59,576 nt of DNA from an uncultured Lachnospiraceae bacterium (GCA_949948715.1 CATLGW010000013.1:1-59576); one strand, 5' to 3'. Positions 32,090 to 42,039 are shown, numbered from the stretch's first letter. The notes: generated by a model from the letters alone, not told the origin. Numbers and translations: made by a program.

Positions 32090-33325
32090 ATGGGAGTGGA
32101 ATGTAAAAAAATCGAGGGCGGCGTGACCGCCCCCAAGGGATTTATGGCGGCGGCCGCGGCGGCCGGAATCAAATATAAGAACCGGAAGGATATGGCGCTG
32201 ATTTTCAGCCAGGAGCCCTGCATAGCGGCGGGGGTTTTCACCAGCAATGTGGTGAAAGCGGCTCCGGTGCAGTGGGACCAAAGGCTGGTGGAGCAGTCTC
32301 CTTTTGTCCAGGCAGTGGTGGTCAATTCCGGCATTGCCAATGCCGGTACCGGAAAACAGGGCTGGGAGGTCTGTGAGCGTACGGCCCGGTGCGCGGGGAC
32401 GCTTTTGGACATTCCCGCCGACGCGGTGCTGGTGGCTTCCACGGGAGTCATCGGGCCGCAGGTTCCCATGGAGCCTGTGGAGGCGGGACTTTTAAAGCTG
32501 GCGTCGGAGAAGGCCGATACCTTGGAGGCGGGACTTTCCGCGGCTCAGGCCATCATGACAACGGACACGGTGCCCAAACAGATCGCCGTCCAGGTGGAGC
32601 TTGGCGGGAAGACCGTCACCCTGGGGGGGATGTGCAAGGGCTCCGGAATGATTCATCCCAATATGTGCACCATGCTGGGATTTATCGCCACGGACGCCAA
32701 TATTTCCAAAGAGATGCTGCAGCGGGCGCTTCGGGCCGACGTGGTGGATTCCTTCAACATGATCTCCGTGGACGGGGACACCTCCACCAACGACACCCTT
32801 CTGCTTCTGGCAAACGGACTGGCGGGAAATGAGGAGATCACGAAAGAGGGGGAGGACTATGACGCCTTCTGCGCGGCCCTTCGCCAGGTGACCGTCTATC
32901 TGGCCAGGATGATGGCCGGTGACGGGGAGGGGGCCACGGCGCTGTTTACCTGCAGGGTAGTGGGGGCTGCCTCCAAGGAGGATGCCAGAATTCTGGCTAG
33001 GTCCGTAATCAGTTCCTCTCTCACCAAGGCGGCCGTCTTTGGCCATGACTCCAACTGGGGACGGTTTCTCTGTGCACTGGGCTATTCAGGGGCTTCCTTC
33101 GACCCGGAGAAAGTGGACCTGTATTTTCAGGGGGAGAGCCGCAGGATTCATATCTATGGCGGGGGCGCGGGCCTTAATTACAGCGAGGAGGAGGCCTCGG
33201 CGATCCTCGCCGAGCCGGAGGTGACGGTGCTTGCGGATATGCATATGGGCGACGGGGAGGCCACGGCCTGGGGCTGTGACTTAAGCTATGATTATGTGAA
33301 GATCAACGCGGATTACCGGTCGTAA
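32090..33325 (+). CDS. argJ: Bifunctional ornithine acetyltransferase / N-acetylglutamate synthase
   Basis: Recycles acetyl groups by moving them from N-acetylornithine to glutamate, and may also use acetyl-CoA (bifunctional type, to be tested). ArgJ is made as one chain and cleaves itself before a threonine. That site is MCTMLGF with T194, after KGSGMIHPN. The N-terminal GGVTAPKGFMAAAAAAGIK and the final CDLSYDYVKINADYRS are family hallmarks. Length 411 is normal. AGGAGG lies just before ATG. Confidence 0.96.
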   Translation: MGVECKKIEGGVTAPKGFMAAAAAAGIKYKNRKDMALIFSQEPCIAAGVFTSNVVKAAPVQWDQRLVEQSPFVQAVVVNSGIANAGTGKQGWEVCERTARCAGTLLDIPADAVLVASTGVIGPQVPMEPVEAGLLKLASEKADTLEAGLSAAQAIMTTDTVPKQIAVQVELGGKTVTLGGMCKGSGMIHPNMCTMLGFIATDANISKEMLQRALRADVVDSFNMISVDGDTSTNDTLLLLANGLAGNEEITKEGEDYDAFCAALRQVTVYLARMMAGDGEGATALFTCRVVGAASKEDARILARSVISSSLTKAAVFGHDSNWGRFLCALGYSGASFDPEKVDLYFQGESRRIHIYGGGAGLNYSEEEASAILAEPEVTVLADMHMGDGEATAWGCDLSYDYVKINADYRS

Positions 33326-33378
33326 TCCATGGCTTTTGACTGCGGCGGCGCGCTCTGACACTTGGGAGGTAAATGGGA

Positions 33379-33792
33379 ATGTGGTTTGTGTTTGCCCTGC
33401 TTTCCGCGCTCTTTGCGGCACTCACATCGATTTTGGCCAAGGTGGGCATCGAGGGAGTCAATTCCAATCTGGCCACAGCTCTCCGAACGCTGGTGGTGCT
33501 GGCCATGGCCTGGGGGATGGTGTTTATTACGGGGAGCCAGGGAAAGATTTCCGAGATCAGCGGGAAAAGCTGGCTGTTCCTCATTCTGTCCGGCCTGGCC
33601 ACGGGAGCTTCCTGGCTGTGTTATTACCGGGCGCTGCAGATGGGGGAGGCCTCCAGGGTGGTTCCCGTGGACAAGCTGAGCGTGGTGATCACTTTGGTCC
33701 TGGCCTTTGTGTTTCTGCATGAGCGTTTTACGGTCAAGTCCTTTCTTGGCTGCGTGCTCATCGGCGCGGGGACCCTGCTTATGGTTCTGTGA
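33379..33792 (+). CDS. Half-size EamA/DMT transporter
   Basis: A 137-residue integral membrane protein with five hydrophobic helices (FALLSALFAALTSILAKVG through LGCVLIGAGTLLMVL). It is one EamA repeat, where most family members have two, so it should work as a dimer. GGGAGG is too close to ATG 33373 and better spaced for ATG 33379. It lies between argJ and argB, so export of an amino acid or intermediate is an attractive guess. The substrate is unknown. Confidence 0.8.
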   Translation: MWFVFALLSALFAALTSILAKVGIEGVNSNLATALRTLVVLAMAWGMVFITGSQGKISEISGKSWLFLILSGLATGASWLCYYRALQMGEASRVVPVDKLSVVITLVLAFVFLHERFTVKSFLGCVLIGAGTLLMVL

Positions 33793-33824
33793 AAAAATAG
33801 ATTATATAGGAGAGATACGCATCC

Positions 33825-34748
33825 ATGAAAAAGGATATGCAGGAAGTGATGAGAAAGGCGGAGGTGCTCATTGAGGCTCTGCCCTATATACAGCGGTTCA
33901 ACCGCAAGATTATCGTGGTGAAATACGGCGGCAGCGCCATGAGCAACGAGGAGCTGCAGAAGAATGTCATCAAGGACGTGACCCTCTTAAAGCTGGTGGG
34001 TTTCAAGCCCATTATTGTCCACGGCGGGGGCAAGGAGATCAGCCGCTGGGTGGGCAAGGTGGGCAAGGAGGCTCAGTTTGTGGGCGGTCTGCGCGTCACG
34101 GACGGGGAGACCATGGAGATCGCGGAGATGGTTTTAAACCGGGTGAACAAGAGCCTGGTCACCATGGTACAGGAGCTGGGCGTCAGGGCGGCTGGCGTCA
34201 GCGGCAAGGACGGCGGTCTTCTGACGGTGAAGAAGAAGTTTTCCGACGGTCAGGATATCGGGTATGTGGGGGAGGTGAAGACGGTGGACGCCAAAATCCT
34301 CTATGATCTTCTGGACAATGATTTTCTGCCCATCGTTGCACCCATCGGCCTGGATGAGAACTATGATACCTACAATATCAACGCCGACGATGCCGCCTGC
34401 GCCATCGCAAAGGCCGTGGGGGCGGACAAGCTGGTGTTTCTCACGGATATTGAGGGGCTCTACCGGGATCTTGGCGACAAGAGCAGCTTTATCTCCAGGC
34501 TCACGGCCTCCGAGGCGGAGGAGTTGATTGCGGGGGGGATCATCGGCGGAGGGATGCTGCCCAAGCTGAGCAACTGCACCTTGGCCATCCGCAACGGAGT
34601 CAGCCGCGTACATATTCTGGACGGGCGGGTGCCCCACTGTCTGCTCTTGGAGATCTTTACCAAGGAGGGTATCGGAACCGCCATTATTTCCGACGACGAC
34701 AATCTGGCCCTGGGAGTACACAGGGACAAATTCTGCAGAGAGCATTGA
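33825..34748 (+). CDS. argB: Acetylglutamate kinase
   Basis: Second step of arginine synthesis: phosphorylation of N-acetylglutamate by ATP. Amino acid kinase fold with [11 protein letters not shown] (residues about 28-38), [12 protein letters not shown] and [18 protein letters not shown]. The C-terminal half carries [23 protein letters not shown]. An N-terminal helix of about 20 residues is present, as in the arginine-inhibited hexameric group, so feedback inhibition is possible. Length 307. Confidence 0.97.
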   Translation: MKKDMQEVMRKAEVLIEALPYIQRFNRKIIVVKYGGSAMSNEELQKNVIKDVTLLKLVGFKPIIVHGGGKEISRWVGKVGKEAQFVGGLRVTDGETMEIAEMVLNRVNKSLVTMVQELGVRAAGVSGKDGGLLTVKKKFSDGQDIGYVGEVKTVDAKILYDLLDNDFLPIVAPIGLDENYDTYNINADDAACAIAKAVGADKLVFLTDIEGLYRDLGDKSSFISRLTASEAEELIAGGIIGGGMLPKLSNCTLAIRNGVSRVHILDGRVPHCLLLEIFTKEGIGTAIISDDDNLALGVHRDKFCREH

Positions 34749-34763
34749 GGAGAGAAAACGGCT

Positions 34764-35954
34764 ATGGGCGAGAGGATGAAAGCATATATTGAGGAGGCGG
34801 AAGCGGCGCTTTTGCACACCTACAACCGGTATCAGATTGTGCTGGACAGAGGCGACGGCGTGTATCTGTACGATATTGAGGGAAAGAAATACCTGGATTT
34901 TGTGGCAGGTATTGCCGTGTTTGCATTGGGATATAATAACAGCGAGTACAACGACGCTTTAAAAGGGCAGATTGACAAGCTGCTCCACACCTCAAACTAT
35001 TACTACAATGTGCCGGCCATCGAGGCGGCCAAGAAGCTGAAAGCGGCTTCCGGCATGGACCGGGTGTTTTTTACCAACTCCGGGGCGGAGGCCATGGAGG
35101 GCGCCATCAAGGCGGCCCGCAAATACGCTTATCTGAAGGACGGGGCAAAGGACCATGAGATCATCGCCATGGAGCACTCCTTCCACGGCAGGACCATGGG
35201 GGCCCTCTCCGTGACGGGGAATCCCAAGTACAGGGAGCCCTTTGAGCCCATGATCGGGAATATCCGGTTTGCCCGGCTCAACGACTTTGACAGCGTGCTT
35301 TCCCAGGTGACGGACAGGACCTGCGCCGTGATCCTGGAGCCCGTGCAGGGAGAGGGGGGCCTGATACCTGCCCGGGAGGACTTCTTGAGAAAGGTGCGGG
35401 CCCTCTGCGACGAGAGGGATATCCTGCTTATTTTCGACGAGGTGCAGTGCGGCATGGGCCGCACGGGCTATCTGTTTGCCTGGCAGCGCTACGGCGTAAA
35501 GCCGGATATTATGACGGCTGCCAAGGCCCTGGGCTGCGGCGTGCCCCTGGGGGCCTTTCTCATGACGGAGAGAGTGGGACAGCATTCTCTGACGGCGGGA
35601 GACCACGGCACCACCTACGGCGGGAATCCCCTGGCGGGGGCTGCGGCGGACAAGGTGCTGGAGCTGTTTGAGAAGCGCCATATTCTGGAGCATGTGCGGG
35701 AGGTTGCGCCCTATCTGGAGATGCGTCTGGACGAGCTGGCGGCAAGGCATGACAGCATTGTGGAGCGGCGCGGCTTGGGCCTGATGCAGGGGCTTGTGTT
35801 TGACCGCCCGGTGTCGGATTTGATAGAGAGGGCCCTGAACAAAGGCTTGATATTGATCAACGCCGGGGCTGAAATCATCCGTTTTGTCCCCCCTCTGATC
35901 ATAGAGAAGGAGCATATAGACGAGATGATCGGAATTTTGGAGGAATGTCTGTGA
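34764..35954 (+). CDS. argD: Acetylornithine aminotransferase
   Basis: Fourth step: PLP-dependent transamination of N-acetylglutamate semialdehyde with glutamate. The PLP lysine is K254 in MTAAKALGCGVPLGAF. Upstream motifs are NSGAEAMEGAIKAARKY and IFDEVQCGMGRTGYLFAW. Length 396 is typical. GAGGAGAG precedes ATG. Its stop TGA is overlapped by the GTGA start of the next gene, a coupled arrangement. A Cys replaces the more usual Gly in the KALG(G/C)G loop. Confidence 0.96.
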   Translation: MGERMKAYIEEAEAALLHTYNRYQIVLDRGDGVYLYDIEGKKYLDFVAGIAVFALGYNNSEYNDALKGQIDKLLHTSNYYYNVPAIEAAKKLKAASGMDRVFFTNSGAEAMEGAIKAARKYAYLKDGAKDHEIIAMEHSFHGRTMGALSVTGNPKYREPFEPMIGNIRFARLNDFDSVLSQVTDRTCAVILEPVQGEGGLIPAREDFLRKVRALCDERDILLIFDEVQCGMGRTGYLFAWQRYGVKPDIMTAAKALGCGVPLGAFLMTERVGQHSLTAGDHGTTYGGNPLAGAAADKVLELFEKRHILEHVREVAPYLEMRLDELAARHDSIVERRGLGLMQGLVFDRPVSDLIERALNKGLILINAGAEIIRFVPPLIIEKEHIDEMIGILEECL

Positions 35955-37378
35955 ATTTAAAAATGAGAATTTTAGCGGTGGCCGCGGTGATTGTCTTGGC
36001 CGGCGCCTCCCTGTACGGCAGCACTTTGGAGCTTAAGGGGGCGGAGGGGGAGATTGAAGCGGACTCCTGGTTCGGACATAAGGATACGCTCTACTGCTGG
36101 TATTCGGACGAGGCTCTGACCGACTATATCAACGGCGCGGCGGTGGCCTTTGGGGAGCGGGAGGACGTGCGGGTGATCCCCGTGCTCACCTCGGAGGGGG
36201 AGTATCTGGAGGCTATAAACCGCGCTTCCCTGGAGGAAAACCAGATGCCGGATGTGTACCTTGTGAGCAACGATTCCCTGGAGAAAGCATATCTGGCGGG
36301 GCTGGCCGGAGAGGTGGAGGACGGGGGAGAGATCTGCGACGAGGAACACTTTCCCAAGGCGGCCCTTTCCGCGGTGACCTATCGCGGCAAGATCGTGGCC
36401 TATCCTCTGTGCTATGAGACCAGCGCTCTTGTGTACAATGAGTCCTATCTGGAACAGTGGGCGAGACAGCAGGCGGAGCGGGAACAGGCGGAGGCCGACA
36501 GCGAGGGGCTGGGTATTGCGGGACCTCAGAATGAGGACGGCACTCTGGACGAGGCGGCCGCGGGTTTTGACGAGGAGGCGCTGGCGGTCAGAACCCAGGA
36601 GTATCTCGCCCAGGCACTTCCCGGGACGGTGGACGATATCCTGCAATTTGCGTATACCTTCGATGTGCCCGAGGGCGTGGAGGGGGTTATGTCCTGGGAT
36701 ATCTCCGATATTTTCTATAATTATTGGATCGTGGGCGGCTATATGTCTGTGGGAGGAGAGGCCGGGGACGACCCGGGGGCGGTCCGGATTGAAAGCCAGG
36801 AGGCCGTTCGGTGTCTGGAGGTGTATCAGGCTTTAAACGAGTTCTTTTCCATTTCGTCCGACACGGTGAGCTATGAGTCCACCCTGCAGGATTTCATGGA
36901 CGGAAAGACGGTCTTCACCATAGCCACCACGGATGCGGTAAGGCGTCTGGAGCAGGCGAAAGCGGACGGCAGCTTCGCCTATGAGTACGGATTTGCCACC
37001 ATGCCGGATGTGAGCGCGGATTATAAGAGCCGTTCTCTCTCCGTCACCGGCGCGGTGGCGGTGAACGGTTACACCCGCCACAGGGAGCTGGCGAATCGCT
37101 TTGCCGCCTTTCTGACGGTGGAGTATGCGGATACTCTGTACGAGAGGAGCGGAAAGGTTCCCTCCTGTTTGAGTGCCCACACCGGGGCGGGACCCCTGGA
37201 CGTCTACGGGCTGGAGTACGCGGACAGCGTATCGCTGCCCAAGATGATGGAGACGGGGAATTATTGGATGCAGCTTGAGATCCTGTTCTCCAAGGTCTGG
37301 AACGGCGCGGACGTGACAGAGCTGGTGGGGGAGCTGGCGGCACGGATAGACGCCCAGGTGAACGGACAGGCCCAGTGA
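35951..37378 (+). CDS. Extracellular solute-binding protein coupled to argD
   Basis: A 475-residue binding protein of the maltose/sugar type (SBP family 1). The start is an uncleaved-looking or signal segment (ILAVAAVIVLAGASLYGS) with no lipobox cysteine. The body shows two-lobe features: YCWYSDEALTDYINGAA, MPDVYLVSNDSLEKAYLAGL, GKIVAYPLCYETSALVYNE and NRFAAFLTVEYADTLYERSGKVPS. An acidic/Glu-rich insertion lies at about 170-215. GTG 35951 is well spaced from GGAGG and forms GTGA with the argD stop. No permease or ATPase gene is adjacent, which is unusual for such a protein. The ligand is unknown. Confidence 0.78.
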   Translation: MNLKMRILAVAAVIVLAGASLYGSTLELKGAEGEIEADSWFGHKDTLYCWYSDEALTDYINGAAVAFGEREDVRVIPVLTSEGEYLEAINRASLEENQMPDVYLVSNDSLEKAYLAGLAGEVEDGGEICDEEHFPKAALSAVTYRGKIVAYPLCYETSALVYNESYLEQWARQQAEREQAEADSEGLGIAGPQNEDGTLDEAAAGFDEEALAVRTQEYLAQALPGTVDDILQFAYTFDVPEGVEGVMSWDISDIFYNYWIVGGYMSVGGEAGDDPGAVRIESQEAVRCLEVYQALNEFFSISSDTVSYESTLQDFMDGKTVFTIATTDAVRRLEQAKADGSFAYEYGFATMPDVSADYKSRSLSVTGAVAVNGYTRHRELANRFAAFLTVEYADTLYERSGKVPSCLSAHTGAGPLDVYGLEYADSVSLPKMMETGNYWMQLEILFSKVWNGADVTELVGELAARIDAQVNGQAQ

Positions 37379-37463
37379 TGGGTTCCGTGTGATAGAAAAC
37401 GGCATAAATAACCGATTATGGGATATCCTACTAATGAGAATCTGTTTAGAAAGGTGGTATACC

Positions 37464-37895
37464 ATGATCGGTTTTTTTATTGCCCTTATTTCGGGGGCTC
37501 TGATGAGTGTCCAGGGGGTGTTTAACACACAGGTAACGAAGTCCTCCACCATATGGACCGCCAACGCCTTCGTCCAGTTCACGGCGCTTTTAGTCTGTCT
37601 GGGGGCATGGCTGTTCACGGACAGAAGCTCCCCCACCCAGGTGTTTCAGGTGCAGCCCAAGTATATGCTGTTGGGAGGCGCCATCGGAGCCTTCATCACC
37701 TACACCGTGATCAAAAGCATGGACTCCCTGGGGCCCGCCAAGGCGGTGATGCTCATCGTGGTGGCGCAGCTTGCGGTGGCCTACTTGATAGAACTCTTCG
37801 GGTGGTTCGGCGTGGAGAAGCAGCCCTGGGAGTGGAGGAAGGCTCTGGGGATGGCGGTGGCCATTGCGGGGATCGTGATCTTTAAGTGGAAATAG
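37464..37895 (+). CDS. DMT-family transporter, YdcZ-like
   Basis: A 143-residue membrane protein with five helices (FFIALISGALMSVQGVFNTQV and AVMLIVVAQLAVAYLIELFGW among them). The MSVQGVFN segment and the end MAVAIAGIVIFKWK are typical of the YdcZ/DUF606 group. GAAAGGTGG supports ATG 37464; the frame is open 25 codons further upstream. It may pair with itself. The substrate is unknown. Confidence 0.85.
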   Translation: MIGFFIALISGALMSVQGVFNTQVTKSSTIWTANAFVQFTALLVCLGAWLFTDRSSPTQVFQVQPKYMLLGGAIGAFITYTVIKSMDSLGPAKAVMLIVVAQLAVAYLIELFGWFGVEKQPWEWRKALGMAVAIAGIVIFKWK

Positions 37896-37976
37896 GCGGC
37901 GCTTTCCGGGAGGCTTTTTCGGGGGCCGGGGGACCGAAAGTACTATCGCCGGAGACAGTTTTTTGCCCAAAGTGGC

Positions 37977-38005
37977 TTGTCTTTTGTAAATTTTTACTTT
38001 ACAAT
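37977..38005 (+). promoter_or_regulatory. Promoter of comEA
   Basis: TTGTCT (37977-37982), 17-base spacer, TACAAT (38000-38005), about 75 bases before the ATG. Confidence 0.6.
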
Positions 38006-38081
38006 GAAACCATCAGCATAGAGAGGCAGCCCTCTGTCTTACGCGGGAGACGAAACGTCCGCGGGATGAAAAGGAGGGTCT

Positions 38082-38765
38082 ATGGTGAGAACAAATATAC
38101 GATACAGGCAAAATGAAATTGACAGGGACGGCAGGCAGGGCCTAAGGTCAAGGGGTGGCGCTCACGGTTTTGGGCCGTGGGTTCTGTTTCTTGCAGCGCT
38201 GTTGTTTGCGCTGTCCGGCTGTGGGCTGCAGGACGCGGCATATGTGGCGGATTTGGGAGAGAGCAAAGCAGAGGTTAAGCCGACCGATGAAAGCGCCGCC
38301 GGGACGAAGCCTTCCGACGAAAGCGCAGAGTCCCGGGAGCCGCGGCAGATCTATGTGTATGTGTGCGGCGCGGTGGTTTCCCCCGGAGTGGTGACGCTGC
38401 CTTTGGACAGCCGGGCGCAGGATGCACTGTCTGCGGCGGGAGGATTTGCGGAGGATGCCCAGGAGGACTATGTGAATCTGGCGGCGCCGGTTAAGGACGG
38501 GGAAAAGCTGTATTTTCCCAGTGTAGAGGAGGCTCTGGAGCTTACGGCCCAGGAGGCGGGAGCGGCCGCAGGTTTGGTGAATATCAACACCGCCGATGTG
38601 GCTGCCCTTTGTTCGCTGCCCGGCATCGGCGAGTCCAGGGCGCAGGCCATCGTGGACTACAGGGAGCAAAACGGCGACTTTCAGACCACCGAGGATATTA
38701 TGAAGGTGGCGGGAATCAAGGAGGGCGCTTACCGGAAGCTTTGCGACAGGATTACAATAAATTGA
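38082..38765 (+). CDS. comEA: ComEA-like DNA receptor (SLBB plus helix-hairpin-helix)
   Basis: Membrane-anchored, extracellular DNA-binding protein for DNA uptake. A hydrophobic segment ends in a lipobox-like LSGC (C47). A linker with repeated PTDESA units follows. The SLBB domain occupies about 90-150 (IYVYVCGAVVSPGVVTLP). The HhH2 domain at 163-227 has NINTADVAALCSLPGIGESRAQAIVDYRE. Length 227 is typical. The channel partner comEC lies 3.3 kb downstream. A two-component pair and a GerMN lipoprotein lie between, all on one strand. AAGGAGGGTC precedes the ATG. Confidence 0.92.
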   Translation: MVRTNIRYRQNEIDRDGRQGLRSRGGAHGFGPWVLFLAALLFALSGCGLQDAAYVADLGESKAEVKPTDESAAGTKPSDESAESREPRQIYVYVCGAVVSPGVVTLPLDSRAQDALSAAGGFAEDAQEDYVNLAAPVKDGEKLYFPSVEEALELTAQEAGAAAGLVNINTADVAALCSLPGIGESRAQAIVDYREQNGDFQTTEDIMKVAGIKEGAYRKLCDRITIN

Positions 38766-38784
38766 GAGGGAGAGGTTGTTATAG

Positions 38785-39483
38785 ATGGCAGGCAGGAGAG
38801 CGTTGGTGGTGGACGATGAGAAGCTGATTGTGAAGGGGATTCGTTTCAGCCTGGAGCAGGATGATATGGAGGTGGACTGCGCCTATGACGGGGAGGAGGC
38901 CCTGGAGTATGCCCGCAGCAATACCTACGACATTATTCTATTGGATGTGATGCTGCCAAAGCTCACCGGATTTGAGGTCTGCCAACAGATACGGGAATTC
39001 TCCAGCGTTCCCATTATTATGCTGACCGCCAAGGGCGACGATATGGACAAGATTTTGGGGCTGGAGTACGGTGCGGACGATTATATCACAAAGCCTTTCA
39101 ATATTCTGGAGGTCAAGGCGCGGATCAAGGCGATTATGCGCCGTGCGGATCCGAAGAAGACTGTGGTGGAGGACGGACCCAAGCTGGTGGAGAGCGGAGA
39201 TCTGCGTCTGGACTGCGACGGCAGGAGAGTGTATATTTCCGGCCGGGAGATCAGCCTGACTGCCAAGGAATTTGAGGTGTTGGAGCTTCTGATGTTCAAT
39301 CCCAACAAGGTGTACAGCAGGGAGGGACTTTTAAAGCTGGTCTGGGGAACGGACTATCCCGGGGACGTCCGCACGGTGGATGTGCATATCAGGAGGCTTC
39401 GGGAGAAGATAGAGTCCAATCCCAGCGAGCCTCAGTACGTACATACCAAATGGGGTGTGGGATATTATTTTATGAACGCCTGA
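38785..39483 (+). CDS. OmpR-family response regulator (VicR/PhoP-like)
   Basis: A 232-residue regulator. The receiver (1-120) has DD 10-11, phospho-acceptor D54 (LLDVMLPKLTG) and K in TKPF. The winged helix (135-230) ends VDVHIRRLREKIESNP...TKWGVGYYF, like WalR and PhoP. The partner kinase follows 45 bases later. Its place between comEA and comEC could mean control of uptake genes or of the envelope. Confidence 0.93.
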   Translation: MAGRRALVVDDEKLIVKGIRFSLEQDDMEVDCAYDGEEALEYARSNTYDIILLDVMLPKLTGFEVCQQIREFSSVPIIMLTAKGDDMDKILGLEYGADDYITKPFNILEVKARIKAIMRRADPKKTVVEDGPKLVESGDLRLDCDGRRVYISGREISLTAKEFEVLELLMFNPNKVYSREGLLKLVWGTDYPGDVRTVDVHIRRLREKIESNPSEPQYVHTKWGVGYYFMNA

Positions 39484-39528
39484 CGGCCTGCGTGGGAAAT
39501 CCTGGGACGGAGGGCCGGGGCGGAGAGT

Positions 39529-41022
39529 ATGAGGGAGAGGATGAGGGAAAAGATTAAGGGAATGCTGCCGCTGCGCAGTCTGCGGGCACGCATTTTTACG
39601 ATTATTCTGGCGGTGGGCATTATTCCCAGCGTTCTCATGCGCTACGGGATTGTGGACAATTACGAGGAGAGAGCGGTGGAGCAGCGCGTGACGGATGTGC
39701 AGAATCAGCTTATGATCCTGGCAAATCATCTGATCAGCAACAATTATATGACTACCTACCGCTCGGAGGAACAGTCCTACCGGAACTCCAGAGAGGTCAT
39801 CAACGCGGAGCTTGAGCTTTTGTCCAATCTCTATGAGGGCCGGGTGATGATTATCAACAGCAACCTCAAGGTGGTGAAGGACACCTACGGAATCAGCGAG
39901 GGAAAGACCATGATTTCCGAGGAGGTGATCCGCTGCTTTCTGGGAGAAAACGGCTCTCATTATGACCAGGAGCACGGCTACATAGAGCTGACCATTCCCA
40001 TCATCGACAACAGAAAGGAAACGGAAAAGGGTGAGACAGGCAGCGTCAAGGGCGTCATGCTCACCAGCATTTCAAACAGCGCTATCGTGGCAACCATGGA
40101 GGTGCTTAACAGAAAGGCTCTGATCTTGGAGGCTTTGATGATCATGGTGATCGTGGGACTGGCTCTGGTGTTGTCCGTGGCTCTCACCAGGCCTATCAAT
40201 CATGTGACGGAGGCCATCAATGAGCTGCAGGCCGGGTACAGCGACAGGAGCATTTCCGTGCCGGGATATACGGAGACCAATCAGATCGTGAACGCCTTCA
40301 ACCAGTTGGCGGAGCGCATGAAGCGCCTGGACGACTCCCGGCAGGAATTTGTGGCAAATGTGTCCCATGAGCTGAAAACCCCCATGGCTTCGGTCAAGGT
40401 GCTGGCGGATTCCCTGATTGCCCAGGACAATGCGCCGGCTGAGCTGTACCGCGAATTTATGGAGGATATCGTCTCCGAGATAGACAGGGAGAACCGCATT
40501 ATCACGGATCTTTTGGCTCTGGTGAAGATGGACAAGAAGGTAAACGAGCTGAATATCATCTCTCTGAATATCAATGACCTGACGGAGCTGACCCTGAAGC
40601 GTCTGCGGCCCCTGGCCAGGAAGAAGGACGTGGAGGTGGTGTTTGAGAGCCTGCGGCCGGTGGTAGCGGAGGCGGACGAGGTCAAGATGACGCTTATCAT
40701 CTCAAATCTGGTGGAAAACGCCATCAAGTACAATAAGGACCACGGATGGGTGAAGGTGCTGCTGGATGCGGATCATCAGTATTTTACCTTCCAGGTCAGC
40801 GATTCGGGCATCGGCATTCCCGAGGATTCCCTGGGTCATATCTACGAGCGCTTTTACCGGGCCGACAAATCCCATTCCCGGGAGATCGGAGGCACCGGTC
40901 TGGGGCTTGCCATCACCAAGAGCGCGGTGCTGATGCACAGGGGATCTATCACCGTAACCAGCACGGAGGGGGAGGGCACCAGCTTTTTGGTGAAGATTCC
41001 TCTGATTCATATCGCGCAGTAG
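39529..41022 (+). CDS. Sensor histidine kinase (VicK/PhoR-like), partner of the OmpR-type regulator
   Basis: A 497-residue membrane kinase. Helix one is at about 20-40 (ARIFTIILAVGIIPSVLM) and helix two at about 198-222 (LEALMIMVIVGLALVLSVAL), with an external sensor domain between. A HAMP linker follows (LTRPINHVTEAINELQAG). The HisKA box has H280 in NVSHELKTPMASVKVLAD. The ATPase has LVENAIKYNKDHG, DSGIGIPEDSLGHIYERFYR and GGTGLGLAI. Classic orthodox kinase with intact boxes. ATG 39529 has a GCGGAG site. Confidence 0.93.
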   Translation: MRERMREKIKGMLPLRSLRARIFTIILAVGIIPSVLMRYGIVDNYEERAVEQRVTDVQNQLMILANHLISNNYMTTYRSEEQSYRNSREVINAELELLSNLYEGRVMIINSNLKVVKDTYGISEGKTMISEEVIRCFLGENGSHYDQEHGYIELTIPIIDNRKETEKGETGSVKGVMLTSISNSAIVATMEVLNRKALILEALMIMVIVGLALVLSVALTRPINHVTEAINELQAGYSDRSISVPGYTETNQIVNAFNQLAERMKRLDDSRQEFVANVSHELKTPMASVKVLADSLIAQDNAPAELYREFMEDIVSEIDRENRIITDLLALVKMDKKVNELNIISLNINDLTELTLKRLRPLARKKDVEVVFESLRPVVAEADEVKMTLIISNLVENAIKYNKDHGWVKVLLDADHQYFTFQVSDSGIGIPEDSLGHIYERFYRADKSHSREIGGTGLGLAITKSAVLMHRGSITVTSTEGEGTSFLVKIPLIHIAQ

Positions 41023-41090
41023 GGAAGCGGTGCAGAGGCTTGTGTCCGTTGCGCAGGTTTTGCAGACTGTGGGAAAGGCGTGGTTTTATT

Positions 41091-42005
41091 ATGAGGAAAA
41101 TCTATGGCATGATCCTTCTGGCACTGTGTATGTGGTGTCTTGGCTCCTGCGGCAAAGCGGAGGAGGAGGGAGAGAATGTCTTCCATGTATATTATATCAG
41201 CAATTCGGAGACCAAGGTGGAGGCCCGCCATCACAATATGCAGACCCAAACCGCGGAGGATCAGCTTGACGAGCTGCTGGCCTGCCTGTCCGCCGTGCCG
41301 GAAAAGCTGGAGTACAAGGCTCCGTTGAACTATGGATTTCAGGTGCTTTCCAAGGAGCTGAAGGACGGCAGACTTTCGCTGGATATGAGCGCGGACTACA
41401 AAAAGATGAACGCCATTCAGGAGGTTTTGGTGCGGGCCGCCATCGTTCGCACCCTGACCCAGGTGAAGGATATCAACTATGTGAGCATCACGGTGGAGGG
41501 AGAGCAGCTCTACGACAGTGTGGGGGAGCTGGTGGGTGTGATGAGCGCCAATCAGTTTATCGACAATGACGGAAGCGAGATCAACACCTATGAGCTGACC
41601 AGGGTGCTTTTGTACTTTGCCAACGGGGACGGGGACAAGCTGATCGGGGCCTACCGGGAGAAATATTATTCCACCAATACGCCTCTGGAGAGATTTGTGG
41701 TGGAGGAGCTGATCGCCGGCCCCAGCGGGCAGGTTCCGGGGCTGTACCCCACCGTAAATCCGGAGACGAAGGTGATCAATGTCATGACCCGGGACGGGAC
41801 CTGCTATGTGAATCTGGACGCCAGTTTCCTTTCCGTGGTGAACAATGTGTCCACGGAGTTGGCCATATACTCTATCACCAACTCCCTGGTGGAGCTGAAC
41901 AACATCAATAAGGTGCAGATTCTGGTGGGAGGCGAGGTGCCCTCCTCCTTTTCCGCCTCCACTTTTGAGCGCAATCTGGACTATGTGACTACCTTTGAAA
42001 AGTGA
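41091..42005 (+). CDS. GerMN-domain lipoprotein (sporulation/germination type)
   Basis: A 304-residue lipoprotein. The lipobox LGSC puts the lipidated cysteine at C20. Two GerMN-like repeats follow (about 50-150 and 175-290); the second includes ERFVVEELIAGPSGQVPGLYPTV and NVMTRDGTCYVNLDASFL. GerM proteins act outside the cell in sporulation and germination of Bacilli and Clostridia. The frame is open far upstream, but the real start is ATG 41091, just before the signal peptide. It follows the two-component pair and precedes comEC. Confidence 0.88.
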   Translation: MRKIYGMILLALCMWCLGSCGKAEEEGENVFHVYYISNSETKVEARHHNMQTQTAEDQLDELLACLSAVPEKLEYKAPLNYGFQVLSKELKDGRLSLDMSADYKKMNAIQEVLVRAAIVRTLTQVKDINYVSITVEGEQLYDSVGELVGVMSANQFIDNDGSEINTYELTRVLLYFANGDGDKLIGAYREKYYSTNTPLERFVVEELIAGPSGQVPGLYPTVNPETKVINVMTRDGTCYVNLDASFLSVVNNVSTELAIYSITNSLVELNNINKVQILVGGEVPSSFSASTFERNLDYVTTFEK

Positions 42006-42039
42006 CAGTATCGTCTGACAAAAGAGAAAGGGGTGCAGG

